A stretch of DNA of 46,125 bases, from positions 1-46,125 of IMG/VR virus record IMGVR_UViG_3300035698_015192; one strand, written 5' to 3'. The notes under the pieces are model-generated. The model saw nothing but the letters and a program-made list of their open reading frames with translations. It did no database searches and had not been told where the DNA came from. The DNA comes from a virus. This document shows positions 16,310 through 24,611 of this stretch, piece by piece. The first letter of the stretch is position 1. The number at the start of each line of letters is the position of its first letter. Position numbers and translations under genes: made by a program.

Positions 16310-16949
16310 TCCAATCTTAATAACGGGTTGCGCACGTTCTGGCACCAGTATGATTGCAGGCATATTCAACTTATGCGGTGCTTTTGGAGGAGATATGAGA
16401 GGAGCAACTTCCTACAATTCTAAAGGTATGTTTGAGAATAAGTATATTGTAGATGAAGTTGTTAAACCTTACTTGAGTCGTATGGGCTCAGATCCTATGG
16501 GGCAATATCCTTTACCGGATCAAAGTAGAATTAGTCTTATGCCCAATTTCCGCAGCATTATTATGAATGTGTTTATGGATCAAGGTTATAAAGAAGGTCC
16601 TTGGTTTTACAAAGGCGCAAAAATGTGCCTTGTGTGGAAATTGTGGAATGATGCCTTTCCTAATGCTAAGTGGATTATTGTTCGAAGGCCAGATGAGTCC
16701 ATCATTAAATCCTGCATGAATACTCCTTTCATGCGAGCTTATACAGATAATGACGGCTGGCAAGGTTGGGTAGATTATCATAAAGATAGATTTGAAGAAC
16801 TTGAATCTTTAGGTGCCCTGCCCATTTGGTCTGACCTTGTTATTAAGGGGCAATTCAATGAAATTAAATATGCTGTAGAGCAATGCGGTCTTGAATGGAA
16901 TGAAAATGCTGTTGAAGATTTTGTAGATAAAACTTTATGGAATTATTGA
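16302..16949 (+). CDS. sulfotransferase family protein
   Basis: The 215-residue protein starts at GTG 16302 with the PAPS-binding P-loop ITGCARSGTSMIAGIF (about residues 6-21), continues with MFENKYIVDEVV, and has KWIIVRRPDESIIKSC, the usual 3'-phosphate-binding strand (RRPDESIIKS). These are the marks of cytosolic sulfotransferases and glycan sulfotransferases. Together with the glycosyltransferases next door it suggests that a sulfated glycan is made. The acceptor is unknown. Confidence 0.72.
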   Translation: MNDPILITGCARSGTSMIAGIFNLCGAFGGDMRGATSYNSKGMFENKYIVDEVVKPYLSRMGSDPMGQYPLPDQSRISLMPNFRSIIMNVFMDQGYKEGPWFYKGAKMCLVWKLWNDAFPNAKWIIVRRPDESIIKSCMNTPFMRAYTDNDGWQGWVDYHKDRFEELESLGALPIWSDLVIKGQFNEIKYAVEQCGLEWNENAVEDFVDKTLWNY

Positions 16950-16979
16950 TATAACTTTTCTGATGAAGTACCTTTGTAC

Positions 16980-17011
16980 TTGACAACTTCGGCTAGTTAT
17001 ATAAACATACT
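16980..17011 (+). promoter_or_regulatory. candidate promoter downstream of the transferase island
   Basis: TTGACAACTTC at 16980-16990 repeats the start of the promoter at 6270. No -10 box sits at 17 bases; TATAAA at 17000-17005 (14 spacing) and CATACT at 17006-17011 (20 spacing) are the nearest. The gap of 95 bases between genes fits a regulatory site that restarts connector and tail expression after the island. Confidence 0.4.
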
Positions 17012-17044
17012 TATATAGTTTAATGTTATTAGTGGATTAAGAGA

Positions 17045-17377
17045 TTGACTTTTCTCACTAGACATTTAAAACAAACTGCTACATATTGGGCTGTATCTGG
17101 AGTAGATTCATTTGGTGATGCCAGTTTTACTTCTCCTACAGCATTATTAGTTCGATGGGAAGATAGAACTGAAATGTTCATTAATGCTGATGGGAAAGAA
17201 GAAAAGTCCAAAGCTGTAATTTTCTTATCCATTGATATTAAGCTTGGAGATTATATATATTTAGGAACATCTGTAGTTAGTGATCCTACCACAGTGGATG
17301 GAGCACACATTATTAAGAATTTCAGTAAAATTCCAGGTCTGGGCGGTGATAAATTTGAACGGCGAGCAATAGTTTGA
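17045..17377 (+). CDS. head closure (stopper)-like connector
   Basis: The 110-residue product has the size and order of a head-tail stopper: first after the adaptor module and before the tail-terminator genes. It opens with FLTRHLKQTATYWAV and holds LVRWEDRTEMFINADGKE and FLSIDIKLGDYIYLGT, a beta-barrel-like pattern typical of this group. TTG 17045 is the best start since a stop lies at 17030-17032 in frame. The weak start and ribosome binding site suggest modest expression. Confidence 0.65.
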   Translation: MTFLTRHLKQTATYWAVSGVDSFGDASFTSPTALLVRWEDRTEMFINADGKEEKSKAVIFLSIDIKLGDYIYLGTSVVSDPTTVDGAHIIKNFSKIPGLGGDKFERRAIV

Positions 17378-17778
17378 GTAAAAATACACCTCAAGATGTA
17401 GCTACTTTCCTTTCTGCTGCGGGTATTGGACTTACTCTAGGTACGAATTTATTCCTAGGTTCTCCAAAAGACAGTAGAGGAAATATTCCTAACAATTCAG
17501 TGTTCATTCTTGGAGGTTCTGGAGCAAGACCAGAAAGAACAATGGGGGAAGTTTCAGAAATTCGTAGACCTATAACTCATGTTAGGTTGAGATATAATAA
17601 GTTTCAAACAGGCGATACCATGGCTAGGTCTATTCAGGATACGCTGAGAGCTGCTTCCATATCTGGCTATCTCGATGTAGTTGCACTTCAATCAGAACCT
17701 CAAAACCTTGGAAGTGATATGGAAGGACGATATCTTTGGAATATAGGATATCAACTTTCATTTGAGGATTCAGCATGA
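17374..17778 (+). CDS. tail completion-like connector protein
   Basis: The 134-residue product starts at TTG 17374, overlapping the previous stop. It resembles the DUF3168-like or minor capsid-type proteins that close the tail top: DVATFLSAAGIGLTLGTNLF, then a VRLRYNKFQTGDTMARSIQD helix, and GRYLWNIGYQLSFED at the end. Position between stopper and HK97 gp10-like protein supports this. The exact fold was not verified. Confidence 0.6.
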   Translation: MSKNTPQDVATFLSAAGIGLTLGTNLFLGSPKDSRGNIPNNSVFILGGSGARPERTMGEVSEIRRPITHVRLRYNKFQTGDTMARSIQDTLRAASISGYLDVVALQSEPQNLGSDMEGRYLWNIGYQLSFEDSA

Positions 17779-18242
17779 CTTTTGAATCAGAATTTCTAAA
17801 GCCTATGGAAGCTGAGATTGAAGTTAAGATACGTCGCAGAACCAAAGCTGCTAAAATTGAAATTGCTAGACGAGCCTATGAATTTATAAATCTTCGATGG
17901 CCTAGGGATACGGGATGGTCTGTTTACAATAATCGAATTACAATTAATTCTGGAGATTTCATACTTGATCCTCCTGAACGACCTGGTAAGCGGGGAGCTT
18001 TAGTTAATGCAGCAACTAATGAAAATGCTCGGGAATTGGATAAGTTAGAGTTCTCCAAAGTTCGTTTTGATGATACAGTTCGTATTGGTAATGCTGTGCC
18101 TTATGCTGCAGATGTTGGTAATGAACCAGGCAATGGCATTAACATATATGCCGAGTCTCTTCGAGAAGCAGCATCTTCTGTACTGTCTGAAATAGCAAGT
18201 GGTGCTATTCCAAGTAAAGGACCCAGATTTAAGGGACGTTAA
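17775..18242 (+). CDS. neck/tail terminator-like protein (HK97 gp10-like)
   Basis: The 155-residue product has an N-terminal charged helix (EAEIEVKIRRRTKAAKIEIA), an RAYEFINLRWPRDTGWS motif typical of HK97 gp10-like proteins, where the protein becomes chemically fit for tail joining, and a late VPYAADVGNEPGN. It overlaps the previous gene by four bases. The role at the head-tail joint is inferred from family and order. Confidence 0.65.
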   Translation: MTFESEFLKPMEAEIEVKIRRRTKAAKIEIARRAYEFINLRWPRDTGWSVYNNRITINSGDFILDPPERPGKRGALVNAATNENARELDKLEFSKVRFDDTVRIGNAVPYAADVGNEPGNGINIYAESLREAASSVLSEIASGAIPSKGPRFKGR

Positions 18243-18244
18243 TT

Positions 18245-18958
18245 ATGGCTAAATTTATACTTAAGAATGCAAATGTTCGCTTCAATGAAATTGATCTGAC
18301 AGGTTTACTCAACAGCATAAATATGGATCATACTGTTGAAGCTAAAGATGCTGATACATTTGATATTAGCAGTAAACGTAGATTACCTGGTCTTGAATCT
18401 ATTAACGTATCTCACAATGGTTTTTGGGATAATGCTAATAGTGAAGATTTGGAAATGTTCAGTATGCTTGGCAACGGACCTTTAATATATTCCGTTACTC
18501 CAGAAGGTAATACTGTTGGAAATATTGCATATACATTAAAGGCACAAGAAGCGCAATATTCTCCCGGTGCTGCTATTGGAGAAGTATTCGGATTTAATTT
18601 AGATTTGCAAAGTACAGGAAATTTAATTCGAGGCAGACTCGGTGCAACCGGAGCAAAAGTAGCAACCGGTAATGGTAGTGCATTATCACTAGGTGCTGTT
18701 TCTTCTACACAGTCCTTATATGCATCGCTTCATGTTATTGGAGCTTCGGCAGATACTCTAGATGTTACAATTGAAAGTGATGATAATTCTGGTTTCACTA
18801 CCGCTGTAGTCAGGGGTACATTCACACAAGTTACCTCTATACCCACATCTCAGCAAATAATCGTAGCAGGTCCTTTTACAGATACTTTCTGGAGAGTTGT
18901 TTGGACTCTTGGTACTGCAGGACCTTATACAATTTTCGTAGTCGTCGGTATTCGTTAA
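18245..18958 (+). CDS. tail tube-like protein, longer paralogue
   Basis: The 237-residue protein begins AKFILKNANVRFNEIDL, which is close to the start of the next gene product (GKFVLKDARVEVNAINL). Tail tube proteins polymerise into the central tube. The extra 100 residues at the C-terminus (from about SLGAVSSTQSLYASLHV) look like an Ig-like surface domain. It ends with a strong TAAGGAG ribosome binding site for the paralogue. It may be a minor or decorated tube subunit. Confidence 0.65.
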   Translation: MAKFILKNANVRFNEIDLTGLLNSINMDHTVEAKDADTFDISSKRRLPGLESINVSHNGFWDNANSEDLEMFSMLGNGPLIYSVTPEGNTVGNIAYTLKAQEAQYSPGAAIGEVFGFNLDLQSTGNLIRGRLGATGAKVATGNGSALSLGAVSSTQSLYASLHVIGASADTLDVTIESDDNSGFTTAVVRGTFTQVTSIPTSQQIIVAGPFTDTFWRVVWTLGTAGPYTIFVVVGIR

Positions 18959-18970
18959 GGAGTTTTAATC

Positions 18971-19384
18971 ATGGGTAAGTTCGTTCTCAAAGACGCCAGA
19001 GTTGAAGTTAATGCTATTAATCTTAGTGCCTTTGTGCAAAGTGTCACTATGAATGTTAATCCTGAAATTCAAGATGCTTCAACTATGGGTACTACCAGTC
19101 GTATTAGACTTGCAGGTCTACTTGATTGGAGTGTTGATGTTACCTTTACTCAGAATTTCGATTCTGCCTCTGTAGACGCCACACTATTTGCTATTATTAA
19201 TGGGGGAGTTGCTGTTGATATCAAGGTTAGACCAACTACTGGAGTTGTCAGTCCAACTAATCCTGAATACAGTGGTAATGTTATGTTATCGACTTATCAA
19301 CCTGTGGGTAATGCCATTGGTGAGACTGCTACTATTAATGCATCTTTCCAATCTTCTGGAGATCTTACCCGTGCAACCGCTTAA
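18971..19384 (+). CDS. tail tube-like protein, short paralogue
   Basis: The 137-residue protein shares its first 40 residues in pattern with the upstream gene and includes SVTMNVNPEIQDAST, IRLAGLLDWSVDVTF and a C-terminal GETATINASFQSSGDLTRA, a tube-protein-like end. It directly precedes the tail chaperone pair, the usual place of the major tail protein, so it may be the main tube subunit and the longer one a variant. Confidence 0.65.
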   Translation: MGKFVLKDARVEVNAINLSAFVQSVTMNVNPEIQDASTMGTTSRIRLAGLLDWSVDVTFTQNFDSASVDATLFAIINGGVAVDIKVRPTTGVVSPTNPEYSGNVMLSTYQPVGNAIGETATINASFQSSGDLTRATA

Positions 19385-19395
19385 GGAGATTTAAA

Positions 19396-19791
19396 GTGGA
19401 TCTGAAAAAAGAGTTCTCTACTAATGAAAAACTTGAGTTAGATGGTGTTTGGGAAGAAATTGATGAAGGTGCAAGATTACTTATTGGTAGAGCCTTCAAT
19501 GAGAATTTCACTCGTACTTGGCGGGGATTACCTGCAGGTGTACGACGACGTATTGACAAGGGCACCATTTCTCAGAAAAAGGATACCGAACTCTTTTCAG
19601 AATTAATTGCTAATAGTATCCTTCTAGACTGGGAAGGATTAACTGATAATGGTGAGTTATTAGTTTATTCTAAAGAAGTTGCTAAGAAAATGCTAATACA
19701 GTATAAAGAATTTCGTTCACTAGTTTGGGAATTGGCTAATGATGCTCAGTTGTTTAAAGACGTTGAAATGGAGGATGACGTAAAAAACTAA
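19396..19791 (+). CDS. tail assembly chaperone, zero-frame product (gpG-like)
   Basis: The 131-residue, GTG-started product follows AAGGAG. It is acidic and helical (RLLIGRAFNENFTRTWRGLP, then LFSELIANSILLDWEGL), a pattern common in gpG-like chaperones that hold the tape measure protein. The frame ends at TAA 19789-19791 immediately after a slippery A AAA AAC, so a fraction of ribosomes is expected to continue in the -1 frame to make a longer gpGT-like form. Confidence 0.82.
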   Translation: MDLKKEFSTNEKLELDGVWEEIDEGARLLIGRAFNENFTRTWRGLPAGVRRRIDKGTISQKKDTELFSELIANSILLDWEGLTDNGELLVYSKEVAKKMLIQYKEFRSLVWELANDAQLFKDVEMEDDVKN

Positions 19792-19841
19792 CTGAGCTTC
19801 TCCGTTGGGAACTGAAACATAATGCTGATATTAGAGAAGCT
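19782..19841 (+). promoter_or_regulatory. programmed -1 ribosomal frameshift site
   Basis: The heptamer A AAA AAC (19782-19788) is in the right phase: GTA AAA AAC, followed at once by TAA in frame 0. Seven bases on, AGCTTCTC (19795-19802) can pair with GAGAAGCT (19834-19841), an 8-bp stem that may stimulate slippage. The layout matches the lambda G/GT type of tail-chaperone frameshift. Confidence 0.82.
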
Positions 19842-20114
19842 TCTCAAAAAAGATCAGAACTAACGGGGGAGCCTGATTATATTGAAGAACTTAAACCAAT
19901 TCTTGATATAGTTCAAGATGAGATATGGCAAGTTTATAAAACGTTGCATAGAGATCGACAAACTTCAATGGGGCCGATACCTATTACCTCTAAAGCAATC
20001 TATGGTTTATGCAATGCAATGGGGTATGTGGCAGAAGAATTTCTAAGACCAGTTACTGAATTAGATGACATTTGGCTTGAGTGGTATGCAGAAGAACAAA
20101 AGAATAAGAATTAA
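19788..20114 (+). CDS. tail assembly chaperone, frameshift extension (gpT-like)
   Basis: After the -1 slip the frame reads LTELLRWELKHNADIREASQ and stays open to TAA 20112-20114, adding 108 residues to the preceding protein for a fusion of about 238 residues. It has no start codon of its own near the front. The extension is helical and charged (EELKPILDIVQDEIWQVYKT), with a C-terminal LDDIWLEWYAEEQ. In lambda the equivalent fusion recruits tape measure and tube subunits. It lies just before the tape measure gene. Confidence 0.8.
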   Translation, partial: LTELLRWELKHNADIREASQKRSELTGEPDYIEELKPILDIVQDEIWQVYKTLHRDRQTSMGPIPITSKAIYGLCNAMGYVAEEFLRPVTELDDIWLEWYAEEQKNKN

Positions 20115-20133
20115 TAACTCTGTGAGACTATAA

Positions 20134-22788
20134 ATGGCTAATCCTACAATCACAGTTGAAGTTAAATCTATTGGTGCAAATCGAGTTAAGAAAGAACTTG
20201 ATGGTGTAACTGCATCTGCACTACAAACTTCTAAAGCTACTGAAACTATGGCTAATAAATCTGCAAGACAGAAACTTCAATTAGTTAGAGTTGGGGAAGC
20301 TTTAAAAACCTTAGATCAGCGCTTGCGTCAAGCTGGTGCAGGAAGTAAAGCCCCTCAATTACTTGGTACTGTAGCAATACATCTTAAATCTGTTGATAAA
20401 GCAGCTAAAACAGGATCTTTATCTGTACAGCAATTAACGCATATACTGGAATCTATAGCACGTACTACTGGTAAAGCTAATAGATCAATGAGAGAATGGG
20501 CTAAAGAAACTAGAGATGCTAATAAAGCTGCTTTTGTTCTTAGAACTAGAGTAGATAAAGTAGCTACATCTATGATTGGTGGAGCTAGAAGTACAGGAAA
20601 AGCTGCAGAAAAAACTAAAGACTTTAAACTCAGAATGTCTGAATTAGCGCGTTCTGCTAGTCTTGCTCTTGGTCCTCTGAATGGGGTTGCTGCTCGTATT
20701 AATGCATTTAGTGGTTTAGTTGGTCAAGCTAATCTACGAGTAGCGGGATTTATTGGGGCTCTTGTTGGTTTTGGAGGATTGTTGTTTGCAGCTAAGAAAA
20801 CCGCAGCCGCTCTTGACGAAACTAGAAAATCTGCAGAGACTATAGGACTTAGTATAAGCGCCTTCCAAGAATTAAGCTTTGTAGCCAGCCAAGCTGGGAT
20901 TCGTACAGATTCCTTTAAATCTGCTATGGAGTCATTTTCTCGTAGACTTGGAGATGTTAGAGAAAGAACTGGACAAGCTGCAAATGCTTTTAGAAACTTA
21001 TTTGGTGAACTTAGTGGTGTGGAAGAACTCGATGTTGAAAGTGCTTTTCTTGCTACTGCTGATGCAGTTAGTAAAATTGAAGATCCCGCATTACGTGCAT
21101 CTATAGCAGCAGATTTGTTCAATCGAAGAAATCTTCGTATGGTTAAAGTATTAGAGCAGAGTTCAACAGGAATTGAAACTGTAAGGAAAGAAGCACGAAA
21201 GTTAGGTATTATACTTGGAGATGAACTTTTTGCACAATCAACTCTTACAACTGACAGTCTTGACAAAATGGGACGAGTTATTGTAACAAATCTTCAAAGA
21301 GCCATTGTTCCGTTTATAACCTTCCTTGAAAAGTTATCAATAGTTGTAGTTAGGCTTTCCCCCCAAATTGAGAAATTGAATAAAGCACTTGTTCCTTTAG
21401 GTACAACTTTATTTGGCCTGCTAATTGGTGGTATAGCGGGTAAACGAGGCCGTATACTTGGTGCTGTATTGGGTCTTGGTGCAGGGGTAGCTATACAATT
21501 TGCTGAAACTATATCAAAAGGTATTGATATTTTTCTTAAAAAAATGGGAAGTGATGTGGCAGCTGGTAAATTACCCAATGATCCCTTAGCTAATTTATTT
21601 AGAGAAGGTTTATCTAATGTACTTCCTTTATTACAAGAATTCCTTAGTATTTTTATTGTTACTAATGAGGAAGTTACAACTCTCAGAAATAGTTTAGAGA
21701 AATTAGACGCTAATCAACTAGCAGGACCTAAAAAAACAATTGAAGATTTCAATAGAGGCTTACAAGATTCTATAAAAAATGTTGAACTATTAATATCTCA
21801 AGATTCGGTTTCCATAGCCATAGGACAAAGCGGAGATAAAGTTGATAAACTCCTCCGTGGTTTTACTTTGGCAGAGCAAAGAGAACTTGCAAAAGATCTA
21901 GGTTTTCTAAAAGATGACCAAACAGGTATTGGTGATGAAATTAAACTTAAAGAATTCTTGAATAATTTATCTTTGACTGAAAACTCTGTAAATCAATTAG
22001 GTACATCATTTACTAGCACTCGATCCGCTTTAGAGCAATTCAATCAAGAAACTGAACGATTAGAAGTATTAAAAGCCTTACTTGATCGTGGTACATTCGA
22101 AGATTTTAATGGTAACTTAGAAAAAACTACTACAGCACTTGAAAGGGATCTTGAAAAAGTACGCAGATCTTATTTAGAAACTACAGAAGACTTTAAATTT
22201 ATAGAACGTAGTTTTAGAGATTTTGGAGACACTTTAGGAGAAGTGTTTCGTGGCGCTAAAAAACCAATTGAAGGTTTTAGAGAATTCCTTAAAACCGTCG
22301 TTGATGATCTTATCGACACTATTATTCGGTTGAAAGTTATTAATCCTATTCTTAATGAAATTTTTGGATTTAGTTCTCAGCAATCCGGTGGTGGGGGTTT
22401 CGATACTAGCTTTCTTGGAACAGTGATAAAAGGTATTGCGGGAGGAGTGGCTTCTGGAGCTGGCGGTGCAGGCGCAGGCGCAGGCGGTACTGGACTTTCT
22501 TTTGCTGCAGATGGTGCATCAGCACGTGGAGGCCAGCCCTTCATCGTTGGGGAGAAAGGTCCAGAGTTATTTGTGCCAACAGGTTCGGGTTCAATAGTTC
22601 CAAATGGAGCCTTTGGTGGAAATAGACAAGTAACATTCGTACAAAATATCAATGTCAGTCCTGGCGTACCAGAAGCTGTTCGCAGAGAAATTCAAGTTCT
22701 CCGACCCATGTTACAGGCAGATGCAGTAAGAGCTGTAGCATCTGCTCGCAGTCGAGGTGGTCGTATAGGTAAAGCCTTAGGAAACTGA
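20134..22788 (+). CDS. tail tape measure protein
   Basis: The 884-residue product is the longest uninterrupted single-domain-type gene of the tail module. It has coiled-coil N-terminal and middle regions, hydrophobic helices (SGLVGQANLRVAGFIGALVG and FGLLIGGIAGK) and a C-terminus typical of lambda-family tape measures: glycine-rich linker, ARGGQPFIVGEKGPELFVPT and VRAVASARSRGGRIGKALG. Its length sets tail length and it enters the host envelope with DNA. Position after the chaperone pair is standard. Confidence 0.92.
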   Translation: MANPTITVEVKSIGANRVKKELDGVTASALQTSKATETMANKSARQKLQLVRVGEALKTLDQRLRQAGAGSKAPQLLGTVAIHLKSVDKAAKTGSLSVQQLTHILESIARTTGKANRSMREWAKETRDANKAAFVLRTRVDKVATSMIGGARSTGKAAEKTKDFKLRMSELARSASLALGPLNGVAARINAFSGLVGQANLRVAGFIGALVGFGGLLFAAKKTAAALDETRKSAETIGLSISAFQELSFVASQAGIRTDSFKSAMESFSRRLGDVRERTGQAANAFRNLFGELSGVEELDVESAFLATADAVSKIEDPALRASIAADLFNRRNLRMVKVLEQSSTGIETVRKEARKLGIILGDELFAQSTLTTDSLDKMGRVIVTNLQRAIVPFITFLEKLSIVVVRLSPQIEKLNKALVPLGTTLFGLLIGGIAGKRGRILGAVLGLGAGVAIQFAETISKGIDIFLKKMGSDVAAGKLPNDPLANLFREGLSNVLPLLQEFLSIFIVTNEEVTTLRNSLEKLDANQLAGPKKTIEDFNRGLQDSIKNVELLISQDSVSIAIGQSGDKVDKLLRGFTLAEQRELAKDLGFLKDDQTGIGDEIKLKEFLNNLSLTENSVNQLGTSFTSTRSALEQFNQETERLEVLKALLDRGTFEDFNGNLEKTTTALERDLEKVRRSYLETTEDFKFIERSFRDFGDTLGEVFRGAKKPIEGFREFLKTVVDDLIDTIIRLKVINPILNEIFGFSSQQSGGGGFDTSFLGTVIKGIAGGVASGAGGAGAGAGGTGLSFAADGASARGGQPFIVGEKGPELFVPTGSGSIVPNGAFGGNRQVTFVQNINVSPGVPEAVRREIQVLRPMLQADAVRAVASARSRGGRIGKALGN

Positions 22789-22789
22789 T

Positions 22790-23395
22790 ATGACTACACT
22801 TTCAATGCCAGTAACTCCAAAACTCTCACGTGCACGATGGGGATTGCAATCTAATACTAGAGTTTTCACGTCATCCTTTAATAGATTTGCACAGACACAA
22901 GAACTTGGTGGAGCACGTTGGACAGGAACCTTTACATTACCAGCTATGAAGGTTGCATCAGCAGATGCCTGGACCGCCTTCTTGTCACAATTGTTAGGAA
23001 GCTCTGGTAGGTTCTTCGGCTTTGATCCACAGAAGACTTCTCCTAGGGGTTCTGCTTTAGGCACACCATTAGTAAGTGGTGCATCACAAACTGGTAAGTC
23101 ACTCATAACAGATGGTTGGAACGCTGGAGAGTTAGGATTATTATTAGCTGGAGATTACTTTCAAGTTGGAACTGAACTGAAAATGGTCACTGCATCTGTA
23201 GATAGTGATAGTGCGGGAGTTGCAACAATAGCATTTACTCCTGCACTTCGAAATAGCCCAACTGATAGTGCTTCTATTATAACTACAGATCCTGTATGCA
23301 TAATGAGACTGATAGATGACGATCAGTCTATTTGGGATCAGGACCCCTTATTCTACGGCATTACATTCTCAGGTGTTGAGCATATAGGTACATGA
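22790..23395 (+). CDS. distal tail-type minor protein
   Basis: The 201-residue product follows the tape measure immediately and is of the size of tail tip proteins that link tube and hub. Hallmarks are QTQELGGARWTGTFTLPAMK, LGSSGRFFGFDPQKTSPRGS and DQDPLFYGITFSGVEHIG, a pattern I associate with distal tail-like proteins of siphoviruses. It overlaps the next gene by four bases. Confidence 0.65.
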   Translation: MTTLSMPVTPKLSRARWGLQSNTRVFTSSFNRFAQTQELGGARWTGTFTLPAMKVASADAWTAFLSQLLGSSGRFFGFDPQKTSPRGSALGTPLVSGASQTGKSLITDGWNAGELGLLLAGDYFQVGTELKMVTASVDSDSAGVATIAFTPALRNSPTDSASIITTDPVCIMRLIDDDQSIWDQDPLFYGITFSGVEHIGT

Positions 23396-24195
23396 GTAGA
23401 AACGCTACAGCACTTACACTTGCAGAGACTTCTGCAGATGTATCTAGACCAGTCGTATTTGTAGAATTGGATTTTGCAACGGGGACTTATGCTCGGTATA
23501 ATAGTACAGATCGAGATTTGTTATTTGATTCCGGAGGAGGTAATGTTAACTTCATAGGCGCTGGTGATTTAGGTAGTATGTCCAGTGTTGAGGAAACTAG
23601 AGATTTACAGGTAACTGCAATTACCTTAACTCTATCAGCTATAAATGCAGCTAATATATCTTTAGCCTTTCTTCCTTCTCACGGACGACCAGGAAAAGTT
23701 TGGTATGGATTTCTAAATGCTAATTATGCCATTATAGTTAATCCTACTCTTATATATTCGGGCTTTATAGATAATAACAGTATCATACTAGGTCAGAGTG
23801 GTAGTATATCAGTAAAACTGAACAATCGTTTTTCAGAATGGTCTAGAATAAAAGCTGTACGTTATACTAGTGAAGAACAACAAAATTTATTTCCTGGAGA
23901 CAAATTCTTCGATTTTATGCCTCAAATGGTTGAGAAGAATTTACTGTGGGGCGTTGCAACTAATATTCCGGTTGAGCCAGGTGAACCACACTTCAGGCCC
24001 GCGGGAGAAAATGGTCCCGGAGCAACTGCACCCTTTGGTTCAATGGGAGAACGTCCTGGTGGGGAGTTTGGACCTATTGATATTGCTACAGGTAGACCCG
24101 TTAGTGCAGGACCTGGACCTGATCCTCAAGGTGCTGACGCTGGAATCGGTGGAAATTCAGATCCAGGTCAACGCGGTGGTGGAGTAGATATTTAA
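23392..24195 (+). CDS. tail tip protein with glycine-proline-rich end
   Basis: The 267-residue product (DUF2163-like region possible) begins ATALTLAETSADVSRPVVFV, has LAFLPSHGRPGKVWYGFLNA and a SGSISVKLNNRFSEW block common to tail tip hub-side proteins. Its last 70 or so residues are low-complexity and rich in G, P and D (GERPGGEFGPIDIATGRPVS). The NlpC/P60-like gene follows with overlapping stop and start, which fits the lambda L-K order. Confidence 0.6.
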   Translation: MSRNATALTLAETSADVSRPVVFVELDFATGTYARYNSTDRDLLFDSGGGNVNFIGAGDLGSMSSVEETRDLQVTAITLTLSAINAANISLAFLPSHGRPGKVWYGFLNANYAIIVNPTLIYSGFIDNNSIILGQSGSISVKLNNRFSEWSRIKAVRYTSEEQQNLFPGDKFFDFMPQMVEKNLLWGVATNIPVEPGEPHFRPAGENGPGATAPFGSMGERPGGEFGPIDIATGRPVSAGPGPDPQGADAGIGGNSDPGQRGGGVDI

Positions 24196-24611
24196 TGATA
24201 GATAGACAAGTTACTTGGCTTAGGAATTTTGAAGAAACCTTATCTCTTTATAAAACCACTGATTTTGTTTGGGGAGAGTCAGATTGTGCTTTGTTCGTAT
24301 GTGATTGTTTGAAAGCTATCTACGGAAAAGATTTTGCAGCAAGTTTCCGAGGGCAATATAAAACTGAATTTAAAGCTCTCAAGTTATTAAAGCAATTTTC
24401 AAAAGCTGGACTTTTAGAAACTATAGATAAAATCGTAGTGGAGAATGGAGGAAGGATTGTACAAAATACTTATGCCGAAATAGGAGATGTAACTTATGGA
24501 CCTGCCTATAATATGGGAATAGTTGTGGGAAGTCAATTTGCTTTTATGTCTCCAAAAGGATTTGCAACTTTAGATATTAAAGAAGCAGATCAAATTTGGA
24601 CCCTTAAATAA
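24195..24611 (+). CDS. NlpC/P60-like (DUF6950) tail peptidase
   Basis: The 138-residue product starts with RNFEETLSLYKTTDFVWGES and carries the candidate catalytic Cys in ESDCALFVCDCL (about residues 30-41), as in DUF6950 and NlpC/P60-like tail proteins that cleave peptidoglycan peptides during DNA entry. The usual catalytic His is not placed clearly; GIVVG lacks it in the usual GHVGI form. The enzyme may be weak or structural. It sits directly before the J-like protein, the normal place. Confidence 0.65.
   Translation: MIDRQVTWLRNFEETLSLYKTTDFVWGESDCALFVCDCLKAIYGKDFAASFRGQYKTEFKALKLLKQFSKAGLLETIDKIVVENGGRIVQNTYAEIGDVTYGPAYNMGIVVGSQFAFMSPKGFATLDIKEADQIWTLK

Noticed and set aside
20724-21266. 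180-residue minus-strand open frame opposite the tape measure gene
   Set aside because: It is Ser/Ala-rich and antisense to a well-supported gene.
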